Translations under genes and position numbers: made by a program
In this document: positions 36,842 to 44,363 of the stretch, one piece after another
How positions within the stretch are numbered: position 1 is the first letter of the stretch
Layout: each line of letters starts with the position of its first letter
The notes under the pieces: generated by a model
Database searches by the model: none
The model's input: only the letters and a program-made list of their open reading frames with translations
Told to the model about the DNA's origin: nothing
From: Flavobacterium sp. TR2
Lineage (GTDB): Bacteria; Bacteroidota; Bacteroidia; Flavobacteriales; Flavobacteriaceae
DNA: 64,000 bases
Reading direction: 5' to 3'
NCBI RefSeq assembly: GCF_025252405.1
Contig: NZ_CP104307.1
Span: forward strand, 2,666,001-2,730,000

Positions 36842-37882
36842 CTAGCTAACATAAAAAGAAGCATTTTCGACATTTATAATATCGATAGGAAGCAAAATAG
36901 TTTCTGGAATGTCTTTTCTAAATATAAAGTGATCTGCCAAAGTGCTTACGCCCAAATAAGCCTGTCTCTTCTGGTTTTGGTGAATTAAAAAATGAACCAG
37001 TCCCTGATTTAAAAAGCTGATGTTTTTATCAATTAAATCATATCCAATTAAGGCAATTTTTTTGTCTGTTAAATTGGATAACGCAGAGGCAATTTGGTAG
37101 GCTTTAGAAGTGGTTATAAAAATACCGCACAAATCTGGGTTTTCTTCCAGAAGAGTGGTGAGTTTGGTTTCGATATTGGAGTATTTCAGTTTTAATGTGG
37201 TTAAAGAGAAATCAGAAAGATTTTTTTCGTCAAAGTAACTTCTGAAACCTCGTTCTTTTTCCTGCATATGGACGGCATTTTTTAAACTTTCGTCAATATG
37301 GATAATCGCAATCTGGCCTTTCGGCAGGATCAGATTCATTAAACTCGCGGCCACCCGTCCGCTTTTATACAAATCTTGTCCGACAAAACTTTTTATCGAA
37401 GAAGATTCAACTTGGTTATTAAAAGTGTTTACCATAATTCCCATTTCGTCATATTGTTTTATGATTTCTACTGTTTCTTTATGAAAAAGCGGAGCCAATA
37501 AAACAGCATCTGGCGACTGCGCGATAATGGCTTCATTTGTTTTAAGGAAAGATTTGGTGCTTTCTGGATTAAAGTAATGAGTCTGTATGATAACGTTGTA
37601 GGCTTTAAATTCCTTAATGGCATCTTGGATTCCGTTAACGCAAGGAAGCCAATAGGGATCAAATACAGGATCAGGAAGCAACACGCAAATGCGATATACT
37701 TTGGTGCTTTTTAAATTTCGCGCAATTAAGTTGGGTTCGTAATCAATAACATTTAAAACTTCGTTGATTTTTTCAAGCGCCGCAGGAGAGACTTTTCCTC
37801 TGTTGTGCAGCACGCGGTCTACAGTTCCTTTAGAAACTCCAGCCATTTGTGCTATATCCTTAATTGTGTACTTTTTGTCCAT
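36842..37882 (-). CDS. LacI-family transcriptional regulator
   Basis: A 346-residue repressor/activator with an N-terminal LacI helix-turn-helix (about 4-58, TIKDIAQMAGVSKGTVDRVLHNRGKVS, then the hinge YEPNLIARNLKS) and a periplasmic-binding-protein-like effector domain (about 62-340). The effector is probably a sugar or sugar phosphate from the locus. Its DNA targets are very likely the four TGTG(C/T)TCGA palindromes at 35614-35650 and 37942-37978; the second pair lies about 60-95 bp upstream of its own start, so it may regulate itself. Its -7 box lies 5 nt before the start codon, giving an almost leaderless message. Confidence 0.93.
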   Translation of the reverse strand: MDKKYTIKDIAQMAGVSKGTVDRVLHNRGKVSPAALEKINEVLNVIDYEPNLIARNLKSTKVYRICVLLPDPVFDPYWLPCVNGIQDAIKEFKAYNVIIQTHYFNPESTKSFLKTNEAIIAQSPDAVLLAPLFHKETVEIIKQYDEMGIMVNTFNNQVESSSIKSFVGQDLYKSGRVAASLMNLILPKGQIAIIHIDESLKNAVHMQEKERGFRSYFDEKNLSDFSLTTLKLKYSNIETKLTTLLEENPDLCGIFITTSKAYQIASALSNLTDKKIALIGYDLIDKNISFLNQGLVHFLIHQNQKRQAYLGVSTLADHFIFRKDIPETILLPIDIINVENASFYVS

Positions 37883-37887
37883 ATAAG

Positions 37888-37895
37888 CAAATATA
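37888..37895 (-). promoter_or_regulatory. -7 element of the LacI gene
   Basis: Minus-strand TATATTTG matches TAnnTTTG exactly; it ends 5 nt before the ATG at 37882, so the leader should be extremely short or absent. Confidence 0.55.
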
Positions 37896-37941
37896 AAAAC
37901 TTTGATTTAATAAACATGAATTTTTTGTAAGAATTACTAAA

Positions 37942-38030
37942 TGTGCTCGAGAACATTAAAAAAGTGTGTTCGAGCACATTTTTGTGTTTTTTCTTGTTTT
38001 ATAAAAATATAATCTCTAGTTTCGTGAAAT
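37942..38030 (+). promoter_or_regulatory. Operator-promoter cassette B (drives kinase-nagB arm)
   Basis: TGTGCTCGAGAACA (37942-37955) and TGTGTTCGAGCACA (37965-37978) are two operators 23 bp apart, followed by TTCTTG, an A/T spacer of about 20 nt and TAGTTTCG (38017-38024). The segment is the inverted counterpart of cassette A: operators, spacing and promoter core are in the same order relative to the gene they serve. The predicted start near 38030 leaves a leader of about 84 nt before the GTG at 38114. Confidence 0.82.
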
Positions 38031-38113
38031 CAAAACCAAAAAACTGAAATAAATTTATAACTAATTAACACTTTAATTTGTTGAATTGTAGTGTTTTAAT
38101 ACAAATCGCTTAA

Positions 38114-39193
38114 GTGAAAAAAATTACGTCATTAGCCCCCGGCCGAACTTGTCTTTTTGGAGATCATCAAGATTATTTAGGGCTGCCTGTTATAGCCTGT
38201 GCGATAGATCGGAATATAAAATTAATTGCAAAAGAAAATCAGACTCAAACTTTTGTTCTGAATATGATTGATATTAATGAAATTCGGGTTATCGATATAC
38301 ATGAGGCTTTCGAAAAATTAGAACCAAGAGATTATTTTGCGTCCTCATTGCGCGTTTTGCGCAGATATGGCTGTAAACCAACATCTGGTTATACAATTAC
38401 AATTACTGGAGATATTCCGATTAATTCAGGAACTTCAAGTTCTTCGGCCTTATTAATGGCCTGGATTCGTTTTCTTATAGAAGCTTTTGGGATAGATCAC
38501 GAAGTTACTCCTGACTTTCTTTCAAAATTAGGTTACGAGTCTGAAGTTTTAGAGCATGGAGAACCAGGCGGAATGATGGATCATTTTAGTATTGGAGTTG
38601 GAAATATTGTTTACATCAATACCAAAAAGCCATTCTCTTATAATGTTATTGGAACGCAGTTAAAAGGATTGATCACCGGTGTTTCTGGTGTTCCGAAGGA
38701 AACAATCGGATTGCTCGGAGAATTGAAAGGAAACGCTTTGATGGCAATTGATCTTGTAAAGCAAAATTATCCGCAATTTGATTTAAATGCTTCTGAAATA
38801 GAAGATATTGGCAAATATAAAAATTGTCTTCCAGATCGCTTGATTCCGTATTTTGAAGCTGCTATTATGAATTACCATTATACCCAAGAAGCTTTAAAAG
38901 AATTTGAAAAACCAGTTTTGGATCTAAAAAAAATTGGCGCTTTAATGAATGGCCATCATGCGGTTCTTCGCGATTTGCTTAAAATTACCGTTCCAAGAAT
39001 TGATGCTATGATTACAGCGGCATTAAGGGCTGGTGCATATGGAGCGAAAATAGTTGGTTCTGGCGGTGGTGGAAGTATTGTTGTAATCGCCGATCCTAAA
39101 CATGAAGATACGGTTATAAAAGCGATTTTGCACGCAGGGGCTCAAGAAGCCTATGCGGTAAATGTTGATCCCGGAGTACGAATTATTGAATAA
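38114..39193 (+). CDS. GHMP-family sugar kinase (galactokinase-like)
   Basis: A 359-residue cytoplasmic kinase. It has the galactokinase-type N-terminal signature PGRTCLFGDHQDYLG (about 8-22), the GHMP ATP-binding loop DIPINSGTSSSSALLMAW (about 100-116) and the C-terminal GAKIVGSGGGGSIVVI. Such enzymes phosphorylate sugars at C1. Together with the next gene, a nucleotidyltransferase, it could make a nucleotide-activated sugar from the imported sugar. The start is GTG at 38114; no better ATG is nearby. The exact sugar (galactose, fucose, N-acetylhexosamine) cannot be read from the motifs. Confidence 0.86.
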   Translation: MKKITSLAPGRTCLFGDHQDYLGLPVIACAIDRNIKLIAKENQTQTFVLNMIDINEIRVIDIHEAFEKLEPRDYFASSLRVLRRYGCKPTSGYTITITGDIPINSGTSSSSALLMAWIRFLIEAFGIDHEVTPDFLSKLGYESEVLEHGEPGGMMDHFSIGVGNIVYINTKKPFSYNVIGTQLKGLITGVSGVPKETIGLLGELKGNALMAIDLVKQNYPQFDLNASEIEDIGKYKNCLPDRLIPYFEAAIMNYHYTQEALKEFEKPVLDLKKIGALMNGHHAVLRDLLKITVPRIDAMITAALRAGAYGAKIVGSGGGGSIVVIADPKHEDTVIKAILHAGAQEAYAVNVDPGVRIIE

Positions 39194-39212
39194 TATTGAA
39201 AATTAAAATAAA

Positions 39213-40094
39213 ATGCACGACAGTTTAGTGATTTTAGCCGGCGGAGCTTCTTCTCGAATGAAAAAAGAAGCGGTTGTAAATAATTTATCTCCAGAAGAAA
39301 TAGCTCAGGCCAACGAAAGAAGTAAAGGTTTGATCGGAGTTGGCGCAAGCGGAAGGCCTCTTTTGGATTATCTTTTATGGAATGCCCGAAAAGCAGGCTA
39401 TAAAAATATATACATTATTATAGGAGAACAAGGAGAGTTGTTTAAAGAGTTTTATGGGAGCAAAACAAAGGATAATGATTTTCATGGACTCAATATTTCG
39501 TTTGCGGTTCAATATATTCCAGAGGGAAGAGTGAAGCCTTTTGGAACTGCAGATGCTTTATTTCAGGCTGTGGAGCAATATCCGGAATTAAATTCGCAGT
39601 TTTACTCAGTTTGCAATAGCGATAATTTGTATTCTGCAGAAGCTTTGCGTGCGTTGAGAGAGACCGAAAGTCCAAATGCTTTTATTAGCTATGACCGCGA
39701 TGCGATGGATTTTCCTCTTGAGCGTATTTCACGTTTTGCAATTGCCAAATTAGACCAGAACAATCAGCTGCTGGATATTTTAGAAAAACCATCAGAAGAG
39801 GATTTGGAGCAATATAAAGATGCTGAAGGGAAGATACGTGTTAGTATGAATGCTTTTAAATTTAATGGCAAGACTTTATATACGCATCTGAAAAATTGTC
39901 CTGTTCATCCAGAGCGCGATGAAAAGGAGCTTCCGACGGTTCTTTTAAATTCTGTTAAGGAAAATCCGCAAACTACTGTCGGAATTCCGTTTTCTGAGCA
40001 CGTTCCAGATCTTACCGCTAAAGATGATATTGCCGATGTAAAAACATATTTGGCAAAATATTATCCTGATTTAAACTGGAATAACAAAAATTAA
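39213..40094 (+). CDS. Sugar-1-phosphate nucleotidyltransferase-like protein
   Basis: A 293-residue NTP-transferase fold protein. The N-terminal nucleotide-binding motif is LAGGASSRMKK (about 7-17), with a variant of the GxGxRM signature; VCNSDNLYS (about 130) is the metal-binding acidic strand, and the C-terminal LEKPSEEDL resembles the EKP motif of hexose-1-phosphate nucleotidyltransferases. It probably couples a sugar-1-phosphate made by the preceding kinase to UTP, GTP or CTP. It follows the kinase by 19 bp. Confidence 0.82.
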   Translation: MHDSLVILAGGASSRMKKEAVVNNLSPEEIAQANERSKGLIGVGASGRPLLDYLLWNARKAGYKNIYIIIGEQGELFKEFYGSKTKDNDFHGLNISFAVQYIPEGRVKPFGTADALFQAVEQYPELNSQFYSVCNSDNLYSAEALRALRETESPNAFISYDRDAMDFPLERISRFAIAKLDQNNQLLDILEKPSEEDLEQYKDAEGKIRVSMNAFKFNGKTLYTHLKNCPVHPERDEKELPTVLLNSVKENPQTTVGIPFSEHVPDLTAKDDIADVKTYLAKYYPDLNWNNKN

Positions 40095-40139
40095 CAAAAC
40101 TTTCATATCTAAATTAGAGAATAAGGAAATTTAATGTAG

Positions 40140-40147
40140 TACTTTTG
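40140..40147 (+). promoter_or_regulatory. Possible internal promoter before the MFS gene
   Basis: TACTTTTG matches TAnnTTTG in the 165-bp gap before the transporter gene, so MFS and nagB may be partly expressed independently of cassette B. ATCTAAATTAGAG (from 40107) and TCTAATTTAGAT (from 40206) in the same gap are mutually complementary. Confidence 0.4.
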
Positions 40148-40259
40148 TTTTGCAAAAAAAATGCAGATATTTGCATAAATTACGCAATCAATAATGTGAG
40201 AGTTGATTCTAATTTAGATTTTGAATTAAATAAATCTATAAACTAATCAACCAAAAATT

Positions 40260-41639
40260 ATGACAAACATTCAAAGTACATTACAGGTAGAGAAAAAAAG
40301 TGCCATTGTTCCGATGGTGATTTTGACCTTATTGTTTTTTATTCTAGGATTCGTAACCTGGCTTAACGGACCGCTTATTCCGTTTTTTGAATTAGCTTGC
40401 GAATTGACTTCTTCACAAGCGTATTTTGTGACTTTTGCATTTTATATTGCTTATTTTGTAATGGCAGTTCCGTCTTCATATATCATTGAAAAAGTAGGGT
40501 ATAAGAACGGAATTTCTTTAGGCTTATTAATTATCGCTGCGGGAGCTTTTATGTTTTATCCAGCAGCTTCTAGCCGTACATTTCTCTTGTTTTTATTGGC
40601 ATTGTTTGTAATGGGGACCGGTTTGGCGGTTTTGCAGACAGCGTCAAATCCTTATGTAGTTGTAATCGGTCCGCGAGAAAGTGCGGCCGCTAGAATCAGC
40701 GTTTTAGGAATTGCAAATAAATTAGCAGGATTTGTTGCGCCAATTGTGCTTACGGTTTTGGTTTTGTCTAATATGCAGGACTTTACCGCAGACAAAATTG
40801 CTTTGATGGATGAAGCTGCAAAAAACAGCGCGCTAAATTCTCTTGCTTTGCAATTGCAAACACCGTATCTTTATATGGGGTTGATTATTACTGTCTTAGC
40901 TGTAATGGTAAAATTTTCTCCGCTTCCAGAAATTGATTTGGATGAGGAAGGTAATGTCTCAGAATTAAGTGTTTTTAAACAGATTAAAAATGCCTTCAAA
41001 CATCCGCAATTAGTTTTAGGAGTAATTACGCTAATGCTGTATTTGTCTGCAGAAGTTTTGGCGGGAGATTCTATTGGAGCTTTCGGTAAACAACTCGGAG
41101 TTTATGGCGAAGAAGGAAATTTCTATCTCAAATTAACCTCATTTACCATGTCAGCAATGGTTGTTGGGTATGTTCTTGGAATAGTGCTGATTCCTAAATA
41201 TGTTTCTCAGGTTACAGCTTTAAAAGCATCTGGAATGCTAGGTCTAGTACTGGTTCTAGCAATTGTTTTGATTTCGCCAAAAATAATGATTGCATTGCCA
41301 GGAACTCCAAATATACCTTTGGTAATATTTTTGGTGGCACTTTTAGGATTGGCAAATGCACTATGCTGGCCGGCAATATGGCCAATGGCTTTGCAGGATT
41401 TAGGAGGCTATACCAAAATAGGAAGCGCGATTTTGATTATGGGAATTATCGGTGGAGCAGTTTTTCCTTTATTTTATGGAATGATTACAGAAAGCATCAA
41501 TTCTGCAAATCTTGCAAAAAATATGCAAGATATTTCAAAAAGCGGTAACCAATTGGCATATTTAATACTACTGCCTTCATACGCAATGATTTTGTTTTAT
41601 GCTGTAAAAGGGCATAAATACAGGAAATGGAATAGTTGA
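40260..41639 (+). CDS. Sugar MFS transporter (FucP/NagP-like)
   Basis: A 459-residue inner-membrane protein with about twelve helices, of the FucP-type sugar:H+ symporter branch: LLFFILGFVTWLNGPLIPFFELAC in helix 1, TGLAVLQTASNPYVVVIGP in helix 4 and WPAIWPMALQDLGGYTKIGSAILIMGIIGGAVFPL late in the protein. Homologues in Bacteroidota import fucose, glucose, mannose or N-acetylglucosamine; association with the next gene favours an N-acetylhexosamine. It is followed by the nagB fusion 24 bp later. Confidence 0.9.
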   Translation: MTNIQSTLQVEKKSAIVPMVILTLLFFILGFVTWLNGPLIPFFELACELTSSQAYFVTFAFYIAYFVMAVPSSYIIEKVGYKNGISLGLLIIAAGAFMFYPAASSRTFLLFLLALFVMGTGLAVLQTASNPYVVVIGPRESAAARISVLGIANKLAGFVAPIVLTVLVLSNMQDFTADKIALMDEAAKNSALNSLALQLQTPYLYMGLIITVLAVMVKFSPLPEIDLDEEGNVSELSVFKQIKNAFKHPQLVLGVITLMLYLSAEVLAGDSIGAFGKQLGVYGEEGNFYLKLTSFTMSAMVVGYVLGIVLIPKYVSQVTALKASGMLGLVLVLAIVLISPKIMIALPGTPNIPLVIFLVALLGLANALCWPAIWPMALQDLGGYTKIGSAILIMGIIGGAVFPLFYGMITESINSANLAKNMQDISKSGNQLAYLILLPSYAMILFYAVKGHKYRKWNS

Positions 41640-41663
41640 ACAAAAAATAAAAATTAATATATC

Positions 41664-43592
41664 ATGTTAAAAAGTAAAATCGACAAAGCAACAGGTTTCG
41701 AAAAACGATTCGAAAACATCAATACAGTTGTTTTTGAAAACTCAACTGAAGCTTCAAAAGAAGTGGCGCAGGAAATCGCGGCATTAATCAGAGAAAAACA
41801 AAAAGAAGGAAAGCCATGTATTTTAGGATTGGCAACAGGATCTTCTCCAAAAGGTTTGTATGCTGAATTAGTGCGTCTGCACAAAGAAGAAGGTTTGAGC
41901 TTCAAAAATGTAATCAGTTTTAACTTGGATGAATATTATCCAATGGAACCAAATTCAATCAATAGTTATGTTCGTTTCATGAAAGAGCTTTTGTTTGATC
42001 ATGTTGATATTTTACCTGAAAACGCACACGTTCCAGATGGTCTTTTGACTAAAGAGCAAATCGCAGATTACTGCCACGAATATGAAGCTAAAATTGAAGC
42101 TTTAGGCGGAATCGATCTTCAGATTCTTGGAATTGGAGGTAATGGACACATTGGTTTTAACGAATCGGGTTCGCTTCAAAACTCTAAAACACGTTTAGTG
42201 GCTTTAGATCATATTACAAGAGTTGCTGCAAGCAAAGATTTCTTTGGTTTAAACAATACGCCAAGAACAGCAATTACGCTTGGAGTTAAAAAAATCATGG
42301 AAGCAAAAAGAGTAATCTTGTTAGCTTGGGGTGAAGGAAAAGCAAGCATTGTAAAAAAATCTGTTGAAGATGAAGTTACAAACCGAGTTCCTGCGTCATT
42401 CTTGCAAGAGCACAACAATGCGGTTTTTGTTTTAGACAAAGAAGCTTCTTCAAAACTAACAAGAATTAACAAGCCTTGGTTGGTTGAGAAAATTGTTTGG
42501 ACAGATAAATTGACTCGTAAAGCAGTTTTGGGGTTGGCATTAGACCTAAAAAAACCAATTTTAATGCTTACTGATGCAGATTATATCGAAAACGGTATGA
42601 GCGATTTATTGGCAGATTCAGGCCCAGCTTACGATACTAACATTAAGATATTTAATAAATTACAAAATACAATTACAGGTTGGCCGGGCGGAAAGCCAAA
42701 TTCAGACGATACAAATCGTCCTGAAAGAGCAGAGCCGGCTAAAAAACGTGTATTGATTTTCTCTCCGCACCCTGATGATGATATTATTAGTATGGGAGGA
42801 ACCTTTATGCGTCTGCAAGAGCAAGGGCATGAGGTGCACGTAGCGTACCAGACATCTGGAAATATTGCAGTTGCAGATGATGAAGCTCTGCGTTTTGCAA
42901 GATTCGTAATTGATTACAATGAGAAATTTGGAATCAAAAGCGAAGAAGCAGACAACATCTACAAAAAAGCAGAAGCATTCTTGCAGAACAAAAAGAACAG
43001 CGAAATTGATATTCCAGAAGTTCGTTATATCAAAGGTTTGATTAGAAAAGGAGAGGCGAGAGCTACAAGTTATTTTGTTGGTCTTCCAGATTCTCAAATT
43101 CACTTTATGGAATTGCCTTTTTATGAAACAGGAACAATTGAGAAAAAACCAATCGGTCCAGAAGATGTACAACTGACAATGGATTTAATCGAAAAGGTTA
43201 AACCGCACCAAATTTATGCGGCGGGAGATTTAGCAGATCCGCACGGAACACACAAAGTTTGTTTGGATGCTATTTTTGAAGCGGTTAAAAATCTAAAACC
43301 TAAATCATTTATGGATGACTGCTGGTTATGGTTATACCGTGGAGCTTGGCAAGAATGGGGAATTGACGAAGTTGAAATGGCTGTTCCAATGAGTCCAGAT
43401 CAAGTTTTGGCAAAACGTCACGGAATCTTCAAGCATCAATCTCAAAAAGATGGTGTTGTTTTCCAAGGAACAGACGCAAGAGAGTTCTGGCAGAGAGCAG
43501 AAGACAGAAACCGCGAAACAGCAGAATTGTACCATCAATTAGGTTTGGCAACGTACGCTGCAATGGAGGCTTTCGTGAGATGGCACTATTAA
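41664..43592 (+). CDS. nagB: Glucosamine-6-phosphate deaminase fused to a PIG-L/LmbE deacetylase-like domain
   Basis: A 642-residue two-domain cytoplasmic protein. Residues about 1-275 are a NagB deaminase (FNLDEYYPM, ILGIGGNGHIGFNESG), converting glucosamine-6-phosphate to fructose-6-phosphate and ammonia. Residues about 360-642 form a PIG-L/LmbE domain with the zinc motif H369-P-D-D372 (SPHPDDD) and a second histidine motif around H527-G-T-H530 (DPHGTH). PIG-L enzymes remove N-acetyl groups from glucosamine. The single protein could therefore perform both steps of N-acetylglucosamine-6-phosphate breakdown, and no separate nagA is in the locus. This fused layout is recurrent in Bacteroidota; deacetylase activity itself is my inference. 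Confidence 0.92.
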   Translation: MLKSKIDKATGFEKRFENINTVVFENSTEASKEVAQEIAALIREKQKEGKPCILGLATGSSPKGLYAELVRLHKEEGLSFKNVISFNLDEYYPMEPNSINSYVRFMKELLFDHVDILPENAHVPDGLLTKEQIADYCHEYEAKIEALGGIDLQILGIGGNGHIGFNESGSLQNSKTRLVALDHITRVAASKDFFGLNNTPRTAITLGVKKIMEAKRVILLAWGEGKASIVKKSVEDEVTNRVPASFLQEHNNAVFVLDKEASSKLTRINKPWLVEKIVWTDKLTRKAVLGLALDLKKPILMLTDADYIENGMSDLLADSGPAYDTNIKIFNKLQNTITGWPGGKPNSDDTNRPERAEPAKKRVLIFSPHPDDDIISMGGTFMRLQEQGHEVHVAYQTSGNIAVADDEALRFARFVIDYNEKFGIKSEEADNIYKKAEAFLQNKKNSEIDIPEVRYIKGLIRKGEARATSYFVGLPDSQIHFMELPFYETGTIEKKPIGPEDVQLTMDLIEKVKPHQIYAAGDLADPHGTHKVCLDAIFEAVKNLKPKSFMDDCWLWLYRGAWQEWGIDEVEMAVPMSPDQVLAKRHGIFKHQSQKDGVVFQGTDAREFWQRAEDRNRETAELYHQLGLATYAAMEAFVRWHY

Positions 43593-43900
43593 AAAGGTTC
43601 TAAGGCGCTGAGGGACAAAGGTGCAAAGGCTTCTGATCTTTGTGTAAATCTTTAACTTTTAGACGAATTATAATCTCAAATAATATTTTTGAAGCAGGAA
43701 GGAGGAACGACAATTGGTTCTTTTTTCTTGCTTCTTTTTTTTTAAAGTTGATAAGGTTCTAAGATTCTAAGTTTTTAATCTTTGATTTAATAATCTGTGA
43801 GAATCCTTTTAATCTGTGGCAAATAAATAATAGCTTTGCATAGAATTGAAGCAAGAAGAAAGCATAAGTCTTTCCTCTTGCTTCTTTCTTCTTAAAAAAT
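43593..43900. repeat. Gene-free stretch with paired hairpins (GAAGCAAGAAG family)
   Basis: Two related hairpins, about 43691-43735 (GAAGCAGGAAG / TTCTTGCTTC) and 43848-43886 (GAAGCAAGAAGAAAG / CTTTCCTCTTGCTTC), lie in this 308-bp gap. Left of them are fragments of the CAAAGG / TTCTAAGG word families seen elsewhere. The first may terminate nagB. I see no gene. Confidence 0.65.
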
Positions 43901-44134
43901 ATGGATCAAGACAAAAAACAGCTCATAAAATTAGCCCACACCAAAATGCCTTTCGGAAAATACGAAGGAAGATATTTAATTGATTTGCCTGAATATTACG
44001 TCGTTTGGTATCATAACAAAGGATTTCCAAAAGGAGAGCTTGGTCAGCAATTGCAGCTTATATATGAGTTAAAACTAAATGGTCTGGAAGAATTGATCCG
44101 AAATATTAAAAAGCAATATCCAAAGCCTATCTAA
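43901..44134 (+). CDS. DUF3820-family small protein
   Basis: A 77-residue protein matching DUF3820: MPFGKYEGRYLIDLPEYYVVWYHNKGFPKGELGQ contains the family's characteristic MPFGKYKG...LP..YL.W segment. Members occur alone or attached to DNA-processing domains, and their function is not established. It is cytoplasmic and has no obvious operon partner: nagB is 308 bp upstream and the lysozyme export locus begins 229 bp downstream. Confidence 0.85.
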   Translation: MDQDKKQLIKLAHTKMPFGKYEGRYLIDLPEYYVVWYHNKGFPKGELGQQLQLIYELKLNGLEELIRNIKKQYPKPI

Positions 44135-44156
44135 AAAAAAAAGTAAGAAAAATCTT

Positions 44157-44186
44157 TTGTGATTTGATTTTTTTTATATACGTTTG
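44157..44186 (+). promoter_or_regulatory. Promoter of the lysozyme export operon
   Basis: TTG at 44157-44159, a 19-nt spacer and TACGTTTG at 44179-44186 fit the Bacteroidota consensus. The leader to the ATG at 44364 would be about 170 nt. No other consensus promoter is clear before the downstream genes. Confidence 0.55.
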
Positions 44187-44363
44187 AAAATACAAAATAT
44201 TATAATTTCCAAAAACAAAATGATACCACAGAGTTCAAGACTGAATTCGTAAATGTGTACAAGTCAGTGTTTTTTAAATTATAATATTTTTTTTATGCTA
44301 AAATTTGCCTTTTTTTTATTCCCTCTTTTTGATTTAGCCAATTTCTTTTGATTTTTTTAAATA

